Shown here piece after piece: positions 44,858 through 55,512 of a stretch of 64,000 nt of DNA. The DNA comes from Streptomyces sp. NBC_00443 (GTDB lineage Bacteria; Actinomycetota; Actinomycetes; Streptomycetales; Streptomycetaceae), in contig NZ_CP107917.1 of NCBI RefSeq assembly GCF_036014175.1, positions 5,332,001 through 5,396,000 of the forward strand, in the 5' to 3' direction. The translations under genes were made by a program, and so were the position numbers. Position 1 is the first letter of the stretch; the number at the start of each line of letters is the position of its first letter. The notes below the pieces were generated by a model. The model saw nothing but the letters and a program-made list of their open reading frames with translations, was not told the origin of the DNA and ran no database searches.

Positions 44858-45816
44858 GTGGGAAGTACCTGGTCACCGGTGGCGCCGGCTATGTGGGCAG
44901 TGTGGTCGCCCAGCATCTGCTGGAAGCGGGAGACGAGGTCGTCGTCCTCGACAACCTCTCGACCGGATTCCGCGAGGGCGTACCGGCCGGGGCTTCCTTC
45001 ATCGAGGGCGACATCCGCGACGCCGCCAAGTGGCTGGACTCCTCCTTCGACGCCGTGCTGCACTTCGCCGCGTTCTCGCAGGTCGGCGAGTCGGTCGTGA
45101 AGCCGGAGAAGTACTGGGACAACAACGTCGGCGGCACCATGGCGCTGCTCGGCGCGATGCGCGACGCCGGCGTGCGCAAGCTCGTCTTCTCCTCCACCGC
45201 CGCCACCTACGGCGAGCCCGAGGAGGTGCCGATCGTCGAGTCTGCCCCGACGCAGCCCACGAACCCGTACGGCGCCTCCAAGCTCGCCGTCGACCACATG
45301 ATCTCCGGCGAGGCGGCGGCCCACGGCCTCGGTGCCGTGTCGCTCAGGTACTTCAACGTGGCGGGTGCCTACGGCGACTGCGGCGAGCGCCACGACCCCG
45401 AGTCGCACCTCATCCCGCTCGTCCTGCAGGTCGCGCAGGGCCGCCGCGAGGTGATCTCCGTCTTCGGCGACGACTACCCGACGCCGGACGGCACGTGCGT
45501 GCGCGACTACATCCACGTCGCCGACCTAGCCGACGCCCACCTGCTGGCGCTCAAGGCCGCCGAGCCGGGCGAGCACCTCATCTGCAACCTCGGCAACGGC
45601 AACGGCTTCTCCGTCCGCGAGGTCGTCGAGACCGTCCGCCAGGTCACCGGGCACCCGATCCCCGAGGTCGTGGCCCCGCGCCGGGGCGGCGACCCGGCGG
45701 TCCTGGTCGCCTCCGCCGACACCGCCCGCGAGCGGCTCGGCTGGAACCCGTCCCGCGCGGACCTCGCGGGGATCGTGGCGGACGCGTGGGAGTTCGCGCA
45801 GCAGCGCGGCGAGTAG
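44854..45816 (+). CDS. galE: UDP-glucose 4-epimerase
   Basis: 320 residues from the ATG overlapping the galT stop. This extended SDR interconverts UDP-galactose and UDP-glucose. NAD-binding GGAGYVGS near the start, the catalytic Ser/Thr region VFSSTAATYG and NPYGASK (Tyr-x-x-x-Lys) are present, as are RYFNVAGA and DGTCVRDYIHVADLA. UDP-galactose also serves surface polysaccharide synthesis. Confidence 0.96.
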   Translation: MSGKYLVTGGAGYVGSVVAQHLLEAGDEVVVLDNLSTGFREGVPAGASFIEGDIRDAAKWLDSSFDAVLHFAAFSQVGESVVKPEKYWDNNVGGTMALLGAMRDAGVRKLVFSSTAATYGEPEEVPIVESAPTQPTNPYGASKLAVDHMISGEAAAHGLGAVSLRYFNVAGAYGDCGERHDPESHLIPLVLQVAQGRREVISVFGDDYPTPDGTCVRDYIHVADLADAHLLALKAAEPGEHLICNLGNGNGFSVREVVETVRQVTGHPIPEVVAPRRGGDPAVLVASADTARERLGWNPSRADLAGIVADAWEFAQQRGE

Positions 45817-45843
45817 AACGTACTGGAGAGGTCAGGGCAGGGG

Positions 45844-47016
45844 ATGAGCGTCGACACGGCAGCCGCGGTAGCCGAGCGGTTCAAGGAGCTGTACGGGGCG
45901 GAGCCGGAGGGGGTGTGGGCCGCGCCGGGCCGGGTCAACCTGATCGGCGAGCACACCGACTACAACGACGGCTTCGTCATGCCGTTCGCCCTGCCGCACA
46001 CCGCGGTCGCCGCGGTCTCACGGCGCACGGACGGCGTCCTGCGGCTGCACTCGGCGGACATCGACGGTGACGCGGGCGGCGTCGTGGAACTGCGCGTCGA
46101 CGACCTCGCGCCCGAGTCCGACCGGAACTGGACGGCGTACCCGTCGGGCGTGGTCTGGGCGCTGCGTCAGGCCGGCCACGCGGTGACCGGCGCCGACATC
46201 CACCTGGCCTCGACGGTCCCGGCGGGCGCGGGCCTGTCGTCGTCGGCGGCGCTGGAGGTCGTCGTGGCGCTCGCCCTGAACGACCTCTACGACCTCGGCC
46301 TGAAGGGCTGGCAGCTGGCCCGCCTGTGCCAGCGCGCGGAGAACGTCTACGTCGGCGCCCCCGTCGGCATCATGGACCAGACGGCGTCCGCCTGCTGCGA
46401 GGCCGGGCATGCCCTGTTCCTCGACACCCGGGACCTCTCCCAGAAGCAGATCCCCTTCGACCTGGCCGCCGAGGGCATGCGCCTGCTCGTGGTCGACACC
46501 CAGGTCAAGCACTCCCACAGCGAGGGGGAGTACGGCAAGCGGCGCGCGGGCTGCGAGAAGGGTGCGGCGCTGCTGGGCGTGGGCGCGCTCAGGGACGTGG
46601 CGTACGACGAGCTGGACGCGGCGCTCGACCGGCTCGGCGACGACGAGGAGGTGCGCCGGCTGGTGCGCCACATCGTCACCGAGGACCAGCGCGTCGAGCA
46701 GGTCGTCGCCCTGCTGGAGTCGGGCGACACCCGCGCGATCGGCCCGGTCCTGACCGCCGGCCACGCCTCACTGCGCGACGACTTCCGCATCTCCTGCCCG
46801 GAGCTGGACCTGGTCGTGGACACCGCCCTGGCGAACGGCGCCCTGGGCGCCCGCATGACCGGCGGCGGCTTCGGCGGCTCGGCGATCGTGCTGGCCGAGG
46901 CGGCCGACGTCGAGACCGTCACCAAGTCCGTCGAGGAGGCCTTCGCCGCCGCCGGGTTCACGGCACCGCGGGTGTTCGAGGCGGTGCCGGCGGCGGGCGC
47001 GCGGCGGGTGCGCTGA
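45844..47016 (+). CDS. galK: Galactokinase
   Basis: 390 residues from ATG, 27 bases after galE. This GHMP kinase phosphorylates galactose at C1. Signature PGRVNLIGEHTDYNDGFVMP, the ATP loop VPAGAGLSSSAALEV and GARMTGGGFGGSAIVL are all intact. Last gene of the gal operon; it is convergent with the acetyltransferase gene and separated from it by 5 bases. Confidence 0.96.
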   Translation: MSVDTAAAVAERFKELYGAEPEGVWAAPGRVNLIGEHTDYNDGFVMPFALPHTAVAAVSRRTDGVLRLHSADIDGDAGGVVELRVDDLAPESDRNWTAYPSGVVWALRQAGHAVTGADIHLASTVPAGAGLSSSAALEVVVALALNDLYDLGLKGWQLARLCQRAENVYVGAPVGIMDQTASACCEAGHALFLDTRDLSQKQIPFDLAAEGMRLLVVDTQVKHSHSEGEYGKRRAGCEKGAALLGVGALRDVAYDELDAALDRLGDDEEVRRLVRHIVTEDQRVEQVVALLESGDTRAIGPVLTAGHASLRDDFRISCPELDLVVDTALANGALGARMTGGGFGGSAIVLAEAADVETVTKSVEEAFAAAGFTAPRVFEAVPAAGARRVR

Positions 47017-47021
47017 CCCGC

Positions 47022-47465
47022 TCACCCCAGTCGTTTGGTGAGCGTGTACTCCGTGATCCCCGGCGGATAGTCGGGGATCACGCACACCACGTCGTACCCG
47101 CGCCTGCGGTAGAACTCCGGCGCCTGGAAGTCCCATGTCTCCAGGCGTACGGCCGTGCAGGCCCGTTCGTCGCGGGCCATGCGCTCTGCAGTTGCGAGCA
47201 GCTGCGAACCCAGGCGGGCACCGCGGTGGCGTTCGTCGACCCAGAGGTACGTGACATGGAGCCAGGTGGTCCAGGTGTGACCCACGAGCCCGCCGGCCAC
47301 GGCACCCGAGTCGTCCAACGCCCAGACCTGGAGCGGGCGTTCGCGTTCACCTGGGGTTCCGCGCAGGGCGCGCAGGATCGGGGAGGCCGCGGTGTTGGTG
47401 TCCCGCAGCCGCCGACGGAGCAGATCCAGGCGAGATTTGTCGACTTCTGTCTCCAGACGAAACAT
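47022..47465 (-). CDS. GNAT-family N-acetyltransferase
   Basis: 147 residues if started at ATG 47465 (MFRLETEVDK), which has GGTGAG upstream; ATG 47477 and a TTG at 47504 are longer alternatives. The acetyl-CoA-binding motif A is visible as LWVDERHRGARLGSQLL, followed by LETWDFQAPEFYRRRGYDVV, the usual C-terminal GNAT signature. It acetylates an unknown amine. Convergent with galK. Confidence 0.87.
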   Translation of the reverse strand: MFRLETEVDKSRLDLLRRRLRDTNTAASPILRALRGTPGERERPLQVWALDDSGAVAGGLVGHTWTTWLHVTYLWVDERHRGARLGSQLLATAERMARDERACTAVRLETWDFQAPEFYRRRGYDVVCVIPDYPPGITEYTLTKRLG

Positions 47466-47544
47466 GCGGCTCACCATAAACGCGTCGGCCAACCAGTTCT
47501 GCAAATTACCTTCCGCTCCTGCCCCCCACCCGTACTCTGATGAG

Positions 47545-47568
47545 CAGCACCGGTGGGGGCCGGTGCTG
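47545..47568. promoter_or_regulatory. Perfect 9-bp inverted repeat in the regulator leader
   Basis: CAGCACCGG-TGGGGG-CCGGTGCTG lies about 180 bases before the LuxR regulator start. No T-run follows. It may be an operator or an RNA hairpin in a long leader. Confidence 0.55.
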
Positions 47569-47749
47569 ATCAGGGGGCGAGACAGGTCGGGTACGACGCC
47601 CGAAGTGGGGGTAGCAGTTCCTGCACGGCGGTGGCCGTGCGGTCATCCACGCTTCGGGCGCCGTGCCCGCGATGGTGTTCGTCTCCCGATGTCGTCCTTA
47701 TGACGATGGGGTATCCCCTGCTCTTCGGGAGCTTGGGGAAGGGGGTTTC

Positions 47750-48523
47750 GTGGTTCGCATCCGAGTCCTGGTCGTCGACGACCATCGCATCTTCGCCGAG
47801 TCACTCGCCGCCGCACTGGCGGCCGAGCCCGATGTCGACGTCTCCGCCGCCGGCAGCGGTCCGGCCGCGCTGCGCAGCCTGGAGCGCGCGGCCGCCGAGG
47901 GGCGCCGGTACGACGTGCTGCTCGTCGACGCCGACCTGGGCGGAAACGCGCCGGGCATACGGCCGGCCGTACCCGTTCAGGAGGTGGGCGAGGACGGGCT
48001 CGTCGACGGCATCTCGCTGGTCGTCGGCGTCCGCTCCGCGCAGCCGGCCGTACGGATCGTCGTCCTCGCCGAGAAGGACGATCCGCGCCGGGCCGCGCTC
48101 GCCCTGCAGGCCGGGGCCTCCGGGTGGGTCGCCAAGGACTGCTCACTGTCCCGGCTGCTCACCGTCATCCGCGGGGTGCTGCGCGACGAGACGCATCTGC
48201 CGCCCGCCCTGCTCACAGGCGTTCTGCGGGAGCTGACGGCCGCGCGCAAGCACCGCACGGAGAGCGAGCGGCTGGTGGAGTCGCTGACCCCGCGCGAGCG
48301 GGAGGTGCTGAGATGCATGGTGGCGGGGCTGGGGCGCAAGGCCGTCGCCGAGCGCCTGTATCTCTCCCCGCACACCGTCCGCACCCATATGCAGAACGTC
48401 CTCGGCAAGCTGGGCGTCCACTCCACGCTGGCCGCGGTAGCGCTCGCGAGGCGGGCGGGGGTCGGTCCGGTCGACTTGGGCCCGGCCGACCGGACCATGC
48501 CGGAGGAGAGCAGCAGCGCCTGA
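47750..48523 (+). CDS. LuxR-family response regulator with receiver insertion
   Basis: 257 residues from GTG, with GGGGAAGGGGG just upstream; the start is set by VRIRVLVVDDHRIFAES. The phosphoacceptor Asp is present (LLVDADLG, about D60), as are D10-D11 and Lys129 in VAKD. About 25 residues (roughly 65-90, GNAPGIRPAVPVQEVGEDGL) are inserted after beta3, which is unusual for a receiver. The LuxR DNA-binding domain (LTPREREVLRCMVAGL, HTVRTHMQNVLGKLGVHS) is intact. No partner kinase is adjacent. Confidence 0.88.
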   Translation: MVRIRVLVVDDHRIFAESLAAALAAEPDVDVSAAGSGPAALRSLERAAAEGRRYDVLLVDADLGGNAPGIRPAVPVQEVGEDGLVDGISLVVGVRSAQPAVRIVVLAEKDDPRRAALALQAGASGWVAKDCSLSRLLTVIRGVLRDETHLPPALLTGVLRELTAARKHRTESERLVESLTPREREVLRCMVAGLGRKAVAERLYLSPHTVRTHMQNVLGKLGVHSTLAAVALARRAGVGPVDLGPADRTMPEESSSA

Positions 48524-48549
48524 GTAGCACCGCTGAGCAGCAACGCCCT

Positions 48550-48605
48550 TAAGGGGCGCGGGGCTGTATCGATCTGCGGCTCCGCCGCGCGGGCGCGACC
48601 AGCCA
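48550..48605 (-). repeat. Streptomyces-type intergenic repeat, copy 2 (inverted)
   Basis: This is the reverse complement of 3772-3826 with about three mismatches over ~52 bases. It lies between the LuxR regulator and the tamR end, both of which point into it. Confidence 0.75.
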
Positions 48606-48656
48606 CGTTGGCGCCGCACCCGCGCGACTACCCGGGGATGTTGTCGAACGGAGCCG

Positions 48657-49124
48657 TCAGCTGACGCAGCAACCCCGCCAGTTCCCCCGCTGCGCACGCG
48701 ACAGCTCCGCGAGGATCGCCCGCTCCTGGTCCAGCAGCCCGGCGAGGGCCTGGTCCGCGCGGTCGCGGCCCTCGTCCGTGAGGCGGACCAGAACTCCGCG
48801 CCGGTCACTGGGGTCGGGGAGGCGCTCCACCAGGCCCTTCTTGGCCAGCCGGTCGATGCGGTTCGTCATCGTGCCCGAGGTGACCAGGGTCTGCGTCAGC
48901 AACTGTCCTGGGGAGAGCTGATACGGCGTACCCGCGCGCCTGAGCGCGGTCAGCACGTCGAACTCCCAGGGCTCCAGGCTGTGCTCGGAGAAGGCCAGCC
49001 GGCGTGCGCGGTCCAGATGCCGGGCCAGTCTGCTCACCCGGCTGAGCACCTCGAGCGGTTCCACGTCGAGGTCCGGGCGCTCCCGGCGCCATGCTGCGAC
49101 CAGCCGATCGACCTCGTCCTCCAT
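48657..49124 (-). CDS. tamR: MarR-family regulator TamR (C-terminus apparently frameshifted)
   Basis: 155 residues from ATG. The winged helix (PWEFDVLTALRRAGTPYQLSPGQLL, TMTNRIDRLAKKGLVERLPDPSDRRGVLVRLT) is typical of MarR proteins. It is divergent from tam with a palindromic operator between, matching the TamR/Tam pair known from S. coelicolor, where TamR senses trans-aconitate/citrate and derepresses tam. The last residues (GNWRGCCVS) look wrong. With one extra G in the G5 run (plus-strand C5 at 48684-48688) the frame continues as ELAGLLRQLTAPFDNIPG to a stop at 48628. Confidence 0.85.
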   Translation of the reverse strand: MEDEVDRLVAAWRRERPDLDVEPLEVLSRVSRLARHLDRARRLAFSEHSLEPWEFDVLTALRRAGTPYQLSPGQLLTQTLVTSGTMTNRIDRLAKKGLVERLPDPSDRRGVLVRLTDEGRDRADQALAGLLDQERAILAELSRAQRGNWRGCCVS

Positions 49125-49159
49125 GACGATCAGTGTAGTGGTTGTGTCGACGTGAAGTC

Positions 49160-49173
49160 TCTTGACGTCAAGA
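49160..49173. promoter_or_regulatory. TamR operator: perfect 14-bp palindrome
   Basis: TCTTGACGTCAAGA is perfectly palindromic and lies between divergent tamR and tam, immediately upstream of a TATATT -10-like hexamer (49174-49179). A weaker related site (TCGACGTGAAG, about 49148-49158) lies just beside it. The site agrees with what I recall of the TamR binding sequence. Confidence 0.8.
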
Positions 49174-49227
49174 TATATTGCGGGGCAGGCTGGAGAGCGA
49201 CAGAAGCGCCAGACAGGAGACGCCGCG

Positions 49228-50037
49228 ATGCCCGCTGCCGCCACCCCCACCTGGGACCCCGGCCAGTACCTGCGCCACGCCGACCACCGCGCCCGCCCCT
49301 TCACCGACCTCCTCGCCCGCGTCCCCGGCCTTCCGGGCGACCGGCCGCGCATCGCCGACCTCGGCTGCGGCCCCGGCAACGTCACCGCCGTGCTCGCCGA
49401 GCGCTGGCCCACCGCGCACATCACCGGCCACGACAACTCCGCCGAGATGCTCGACAAGGCCCACGTCGACCACGAAGGGCCGACAGCCGGTGGAGGCCGC
49501 CTCGACTTCGCCCACGCCGACGTGCGGACGTGGACGCCCGACGAGCCGTACGACCTGATCATCAGCAACGCCACGCTTCAGTGGGTGCCGGGGCACGCGG
49601 ACCGCTTCGGCGAGTGGGTGCAGGGCCTGCGCCCCGGCGGCACCTTCGCCTTCCAGGTCCCCGGCAACTTCGACGCCCCGAGCCACCGCCTGATGCGCGA
49701 CCTCGCCCACCGTCACGGTCTCACCGACACCCTGCGCCACACCGACGCCGTCCTCACCCCGCAGGACTACCTCGCCCGCCTGACCGGCCTGGACTGCACG
49801 GCCGATGTGTGGGAGACGACGTACATCCATCTCCTCACCGGCGACGACCCCGTCCTCGACTGGGTGAAGGGCACCGGACTGCGCCCCGTCCTGACAGCCC
49901 TCGCCGACGCCCCCGACCAGCGGGAAGCCTTCCTGCACGACTACCGGGCGGCCCTGCGCGAGGCCTATCCGCCCGGTCCTCACGGCACACCCTTCCCGTT
50001 CCGGCGGATCTTCGCCGTGGCACGCAGGGGAGCGTGA
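49228..50037 (+). CDS. tam: trans-Aconitate 2-methyltransferase
   Basis: 269 residues from ATG, with AGGAGA upstream. It has the class I SAM fold: IADLGCGPGNVT (motif I), GHDNSAEML, DLIISNATLQWVPGH, LRPGGTFAFQVPGN. NATLQW and the N-terminal WDPGQYLRHADHRARPF are typical of Tam enzymes, which methylate trans-aconitate, an inhibitor of aconitase that forms from cis-aconitate. Divergent from tamR with a shared operator; the next gene overlaps or abuts its stop. Confidence 0.9.
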   Translation: MPAAATPTWDPGQYLRHADHRARPFTDLLARVPGLPGDRPRIADLGCGPGNVTAVLAERWPTAHITGHDNSAEMLDKAHVDHEGPTAGGGRLDFAHADVRTWTPDEPYDLIISNATLQWVPGHADRFGEWVQGLRPGGTFAFQVPGNFDAPSHRLMRDLAHRHGLTDTLRHTDAVLTPQDYLARLTGLDCTADVWETTYIHLLTGDDPVLDWVKGTGLRPVLTALADAPDQREAFLHDYRAALREAYPPGPHGTPFPFRRIFAVARRGA

Positions 50038-50420
50038 TGATCACTGCCGTCGACCATGTCCAGCTCGCGGCGCCGCCCGGTTCGGAGGAGCGGCTGCGGG
50101 CGTACTACGCGGGCGTCCTCGGGATGACCGAGATCGCCAAGCCGCCTGTGCTCGCCGCGCGCGGAGGCTGCTGGTTCCAGGCGGGGCCCGTGCAACTGCA
50201 CCTCGGTGTCGAGACGGACTTCCGGGCCGCCAAGAAGGCCCACCCCGGGCTGCGGGTCACCGGCGTCGAGGCGTACGCCGCCCGGCTGGCGGCCCGGGGA
50301 GCGGCCGTGACCTGGGACGACGACCTGCCGGGGCACCGCCGGTTCTACTCGTACGACCCCGTGGGGAACCGGCTGGAGTTCCTGGAGCCGGTCACCGCGC
50401 GGCCGGGAACCGCTGTTTGA
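50037..50420 (+). CDS. VOC-superfamily (glyoxalase-like) protein
   Basis: 127 residues from ATG 50037, which overlaps the tam stop by one base (TGATG); GTG 50034 is a possible alternative. It has paired beta-alpha-beta-beta-beta modules with metal-binding positions as in VDHVQLAAPPG, VQLHLGVE and YSYDPVGNRLEFLEP. VOC proteins include glyoxalases, dioxygenases and resistance proteins; substrate unknown. Probably co-expressed with tam and thus under TamR. Confidence 0.85.
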   Translation: MITAVDHVQLAAPPGSEERLRAYYAGVLGMTEIAKPPVLAARGGCWFQAGPVQLHLGVETDFRAAKKAHPGLRVTGVEAYAARLAARGAAVTWDDDLPGHRRFYSYDPVGNRLEFLEPVTARPGTAV

Positions 50421-50438
50421 GGGCCCCGCTGCGGGTCA
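50415..50438 (+). promoter_or_regulatory. Possible SigB-type promoter of the CsbD-like gene
   Basis: GTTT (50415), 14 bases, then GGGTCA (50433-50438) partially fits the GNNT-N14-16-GGGTAY pattern of Streptomyces SigB promoters, about 45 bases before the CsbD-like gene. CsbD proteins are often general-stress genes. Confidence 0.3.
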
Positions 50439-50483
50439 CCCGCTGCGGTGAAACCGACGTCGAGCCTTACGGGAGTGAGGAAC

Positions 50484-50657
50484 GTGGCGAAGGAAGAGAA
50501 GGGCCGGGCCAAGAAGGAACAGCTCAAGGGCAAGGCCAAGGAAGCGATGGGTCGCATGGCCGGCAACGAGCGGATGACCGCCGAAGGCAAGGCCGACCAG
50601 ATGAAGGGTGACGCGCGCCAGGCGAAGGAGAAGGGGAAGGACACCTTCAAGCACTGA
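50484..50657 (+). CDS. CsbD-like stress protein
   Basis: 57 residues when started at GTG 50484 with GAGG upstream; a longer frame reaches 50448. It is Lys/Ala/Gly-rich with the CsbD pattern (KKEQLKGKAKEAMG, MTAEGKADQMKGDARQAKEK). It is a small helical cytoplasmic protein of unknown biochemical role, usually stress-induced. Its stop lies inside the first unit of a three-fold repeat. Confidence 0.8.
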   Translation: MAKEEKGRAKKEQLKGKAKEAMGRMAGNERMTAEGKADQMKGDARQAKEKGKDTFKH

Positions 50658-50700
50658 GCGCGCCCAAGCACTCAGCGTGACCTCAAGCACTGAGTGCGCC
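50648..50700. repeat. Three-fold imperfect tandem repeat
   Basis: Units beginning CAAGCACT at 50648, 50665 and 50684 (CAAGCACTGAGCGCGCC and close variants, 17-19 bases) span the csbD-like stop and the gap to the convergent TetR gene. Confidence 0.75.
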
Positions 50701-50716
50701 GGCACCGCGGAGCGTG

Positions 50717-51394
50717 TCAGCTCTTGCGGTGCCCTATCAGCCGCGGCTTCGGCTCCAGCCCGTCCAGCCCGTGCCACGCCAGATTCACCAGGTGGGCGGC
50801 CACCTCCGCCTTCTTCGGGCGGCGGACGTCCAGCCACCACTGGCCGGTCAGGGCGACCATCCCGACCAGGGCCTGTGCATACAGCGGGGCCAGCTTGGAG
50901 TCGAAGCCGCGGTTCTTGAACTCGCGGCCCAGGATGTCCTCCACCTGGGTCGCGATGTCAGAGATCAGCGAGGCGAAAGACCCTGTCGACTGGGGGATGG
51001 GCGAGTCACGGACCAGGATGCGGAAGCCGTCCGTGTACTCCTCGATGTAGTCCAGGAGGGCGAACGCCGCCTGCTCGCACAGTTCACGCGGGTGGCCGGC
51101 CGTCAGCGAGCTGGTCACCATGTCCAGCAGCCGCCGCATCTCGCGGTCCACCACCACCGCGTACAGCCCCTCCTTGCCGCCGAAGTGCTCGTACACCACC
51201 GGCTTGGACACCCCGGCCTTCGCCGCGATCTCCTCCACCGACGTGCCCTCGAAGCCCTTCGCGGCGAACAGGGTCCGACCGATCTCCAGCAACTGCTGGC
51301 GGCGCTCCGCACCGGTCATCCGGGTACGGCGCGCCCGCCGCTGCTTCTCGTTGCCGGTGTTGCTGCTGGAGTCGGTCGCCACGGCGTCAATCAT
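50717..51394 (-). CDS. TetR-family regulator coupled to the desaturase
   Basis: 225 residues from ATG with GAAGG upstream; the ATG overlaps the desaturase stop (ATGA). The DNA-binding region (RRQQLLEIGRTLFAAKGFEGTSVEEIAAKAGVSKPVVYEHFGGKEGLYA) is a canonical TetR_N domain. The C-terminal domain has the WWLDVRRPKKAEVAAHLVNLAWHGL segment found in actinobacterial lipid-related regulators. Coupling suggests it controls membrane fluidity genes, including its own operon. Confidence 0.9.
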   Translation of the reverse strand: MIDAVATDSSSNTGNEKQRRARRTRMTGAERRQQLLEIGRTLFAAKGFEGTSVEEIAAKAGVSKPVVYEHFGGKEGLYAVVVDREMRRLLDMVTSSLTAGHPRELCEQAAFALLDYIEEYTDGFRILVRDSPIPQSTGSFASLISDIATQVEDILGREFKNRGFDSKLAPLYAQALVGMVALTGQWWLDVRRPKKAEVAAHLVNLAWHGLDGLEPKPRLIGHRKS

Positions 51395-52401
51395 GCCGCC
51401 TTCGCGGGCTCCTTCCGGCGCCGGGAGCCGCCTTCCTCGGTGTTCCGGCGCGAATCGATACGCGAGCGTGACGGCCAGCGCACGTCGTAGGCCAGGCCGA
51501 GCTGCTCGCACCAGCGGATGATCCGCGCCGAGGAGTCGATCTGCCCGCGCTCCACACCGTGCCGCGCCGACGTCGGGTCCGCGTGGTGCAGGTTGTGCCA
51601 GGACTCACCGCAGGACAGGACCGCCAGCCACCACACGTTGCCGGACATGTCACGCGACTTGAACGGGCGCTTGCCCACCGCGTGGCAGATCGAGTTGATC
51701 GACCACGTCACGTGGTGCAGCAGCGCCACCCGCACGAGCGAGCCCCAGAAGAAGCCTGTGAACGCGCCCCACCAGGACATCGTCACCAGACCGCCGATCA
51801 GGGCGGGCAGCGCCAGCGACAGCATCGTCCAGTAGAGGAACTGACGGGAGATCGTCCGGATCGCCGTGTCCTTGATCAGATCCGGCGCGTACTTCTCCTG
51901 CGAAGTGCGCTCCTCGTCGAACATCCAGCCGATGTGCGCCCACCACAGGCCCTTCATCAGGGCCGGCACCGTCTCGCCGTAACGCCACGGGGAGTGCGGG
52001 TCACCCTCCGCGTCGGAGAACTTGTGGTGCTTGCGGTGGTCCGCGACCCAGCGGACCAGCGGGCCTTCCACCGCCATCGAGCCCGCGATGGCGAGAGCGA
52101 TGCGCAGCGGGCGCTTCGCCTTGAAGGAGCCGTGGGTGAAGTAGCGGTGGTAGCCGATCGTGACGCCATGGCAGGCGAAGAAGTAGAAGAAGACCAGCAG
52201 ACCGAGGTCGAGCCAGCTCACACCCCAGCCCCAGGCCAGTGGCACCGTGGCGGCGAGCGCCAGGAACGGGACGACGATGAAGAGGAGGAGCGCGAACTGC
52301 TCGAGCGATCCCTTCTTCTCGCCGCCGAGCGTGGCAGAGGGAGTCATGGTGTCGTCGTTCGCCTTCGGGGCGTCTTCGATCACATCGGAGCTCGTGGTCA
52401 T
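51391..52401 (-). CDS. Acyl-CoA (delta-9-type) fatty acid desaturase
   Basis: 336 residues from ATG, with AGGGG upstream. This membrane di-iron desaturase has three histidine boxes: HRYFTH (85-90), HRKHH (122-126) and HNLHH (269-273). Four membrane helices lie around 36-80 and 185-225. It introduces a double bond into membrane acyl chains using O2 and an electron donor. First gene of a pair with the TetR regulator. A palindrome-rich leader precedes it. Confidence 0.93.
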   Translation of the reverse strand: MTTSSDVIEDAPKANDDTMTPSATLGGEKKGSLEQFALLLFIVVPFLALAATVPLAWGWGVSWLDLGLLVFFYFFACHGVTIGYHRYFTHGSFKAKRPLRIALAIAGSMAVEGPLVRWVADHRKHHKFSDAEGDPHSPWRYGETVPALMKGLWWAHIGWMFDEERTSQEKYAPDLIKDTAIRTISRQFLYWTMLSLALPALIGGLVTMSWWGAFTGFFWGSLVRVALLHHVTWSINSICHAVGKRPFKSRDMSGNVWWLAVLSCGESWHNLHHADPTSARHGVERGQIDSSARIIRWCEQLGLAYDVRWPSRSRIDSRRNTEEGGSRRRKEPAKAA

Positions 52402-52710
52402 GGGCGTCCCCTGTGGGGTTCGAGGGTTGTGGCAGGTGCCGGGCTCGCAGGAACTGTTCCCAGGTTCCGTTACATCGGTCCCTACGGCTACGTAACCTAC
52501 GGCGTCGTAAGTATGGCAGTGCGGCGCCCGGCGGCAAGAGCCCGAGAATCTGCGCGTCCGCATGGACACCTATCCTTGGAGTCGGTCGGACAGCGCGGTC
52601 CGCTCTGAATTCTTCCCGGATGCCAGGAGCCGTATGCGGCCCCCGCCGCGCGGCCCCCGGGCGCCGGGTTCCCTCCCGGACGAGCTTCAACACTGCAAGG
52701 AGCCGCACCT
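52402..52710. other. 309-base divergent promoter region between desaturase and ppc
   Basis: It contains the GGCTACGTAACC element (52486-52497) with repeated CTACGGC on either side. The ppc-proximal half contains nothing distinctive beyond an AAGGAG ribosome site (52697-52702). Confidence 0.6.
52486..52497. promoter_or_regulatory. Candidate desaturase/TetR operator
   Basis: GGCTACGTAACC is palindromic in 10 of 12 positions and flanked by repeated CTACGGC, about 85 bases upstream of the desaturase start. It is a plausible site for the coupled TetR regulator. Confidence 0.4.
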
Positions 52711-55443
<2,733 letters not shown>

Positions 55444-55459
55444 GCCACCCGCACATGAA

Positions 55460-55496
55460 GGTGCCCCCGGGCTCGTACGAAGAGCACGGGGGCACC
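55460..55496 (+). terminator. Terminator after ppc
   Basis: GGTGCCCCCG (55460-55469) pairs perfectly with CGGGGGCACC (55487-55496), 17 bases after the ppc stop. It could serve both directions, since the next gene is convergent. Confidence 0.8.
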
Positions 55497-55512
55497 GCCA
55501 TGAACAAGCCCC

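Noticed and set aside
47466..47504. TTG start at 47504 for the acetyltransferase
   Set aside because: It has no ribosome site; ATG 47465 with GGTGAG upstream fits better.
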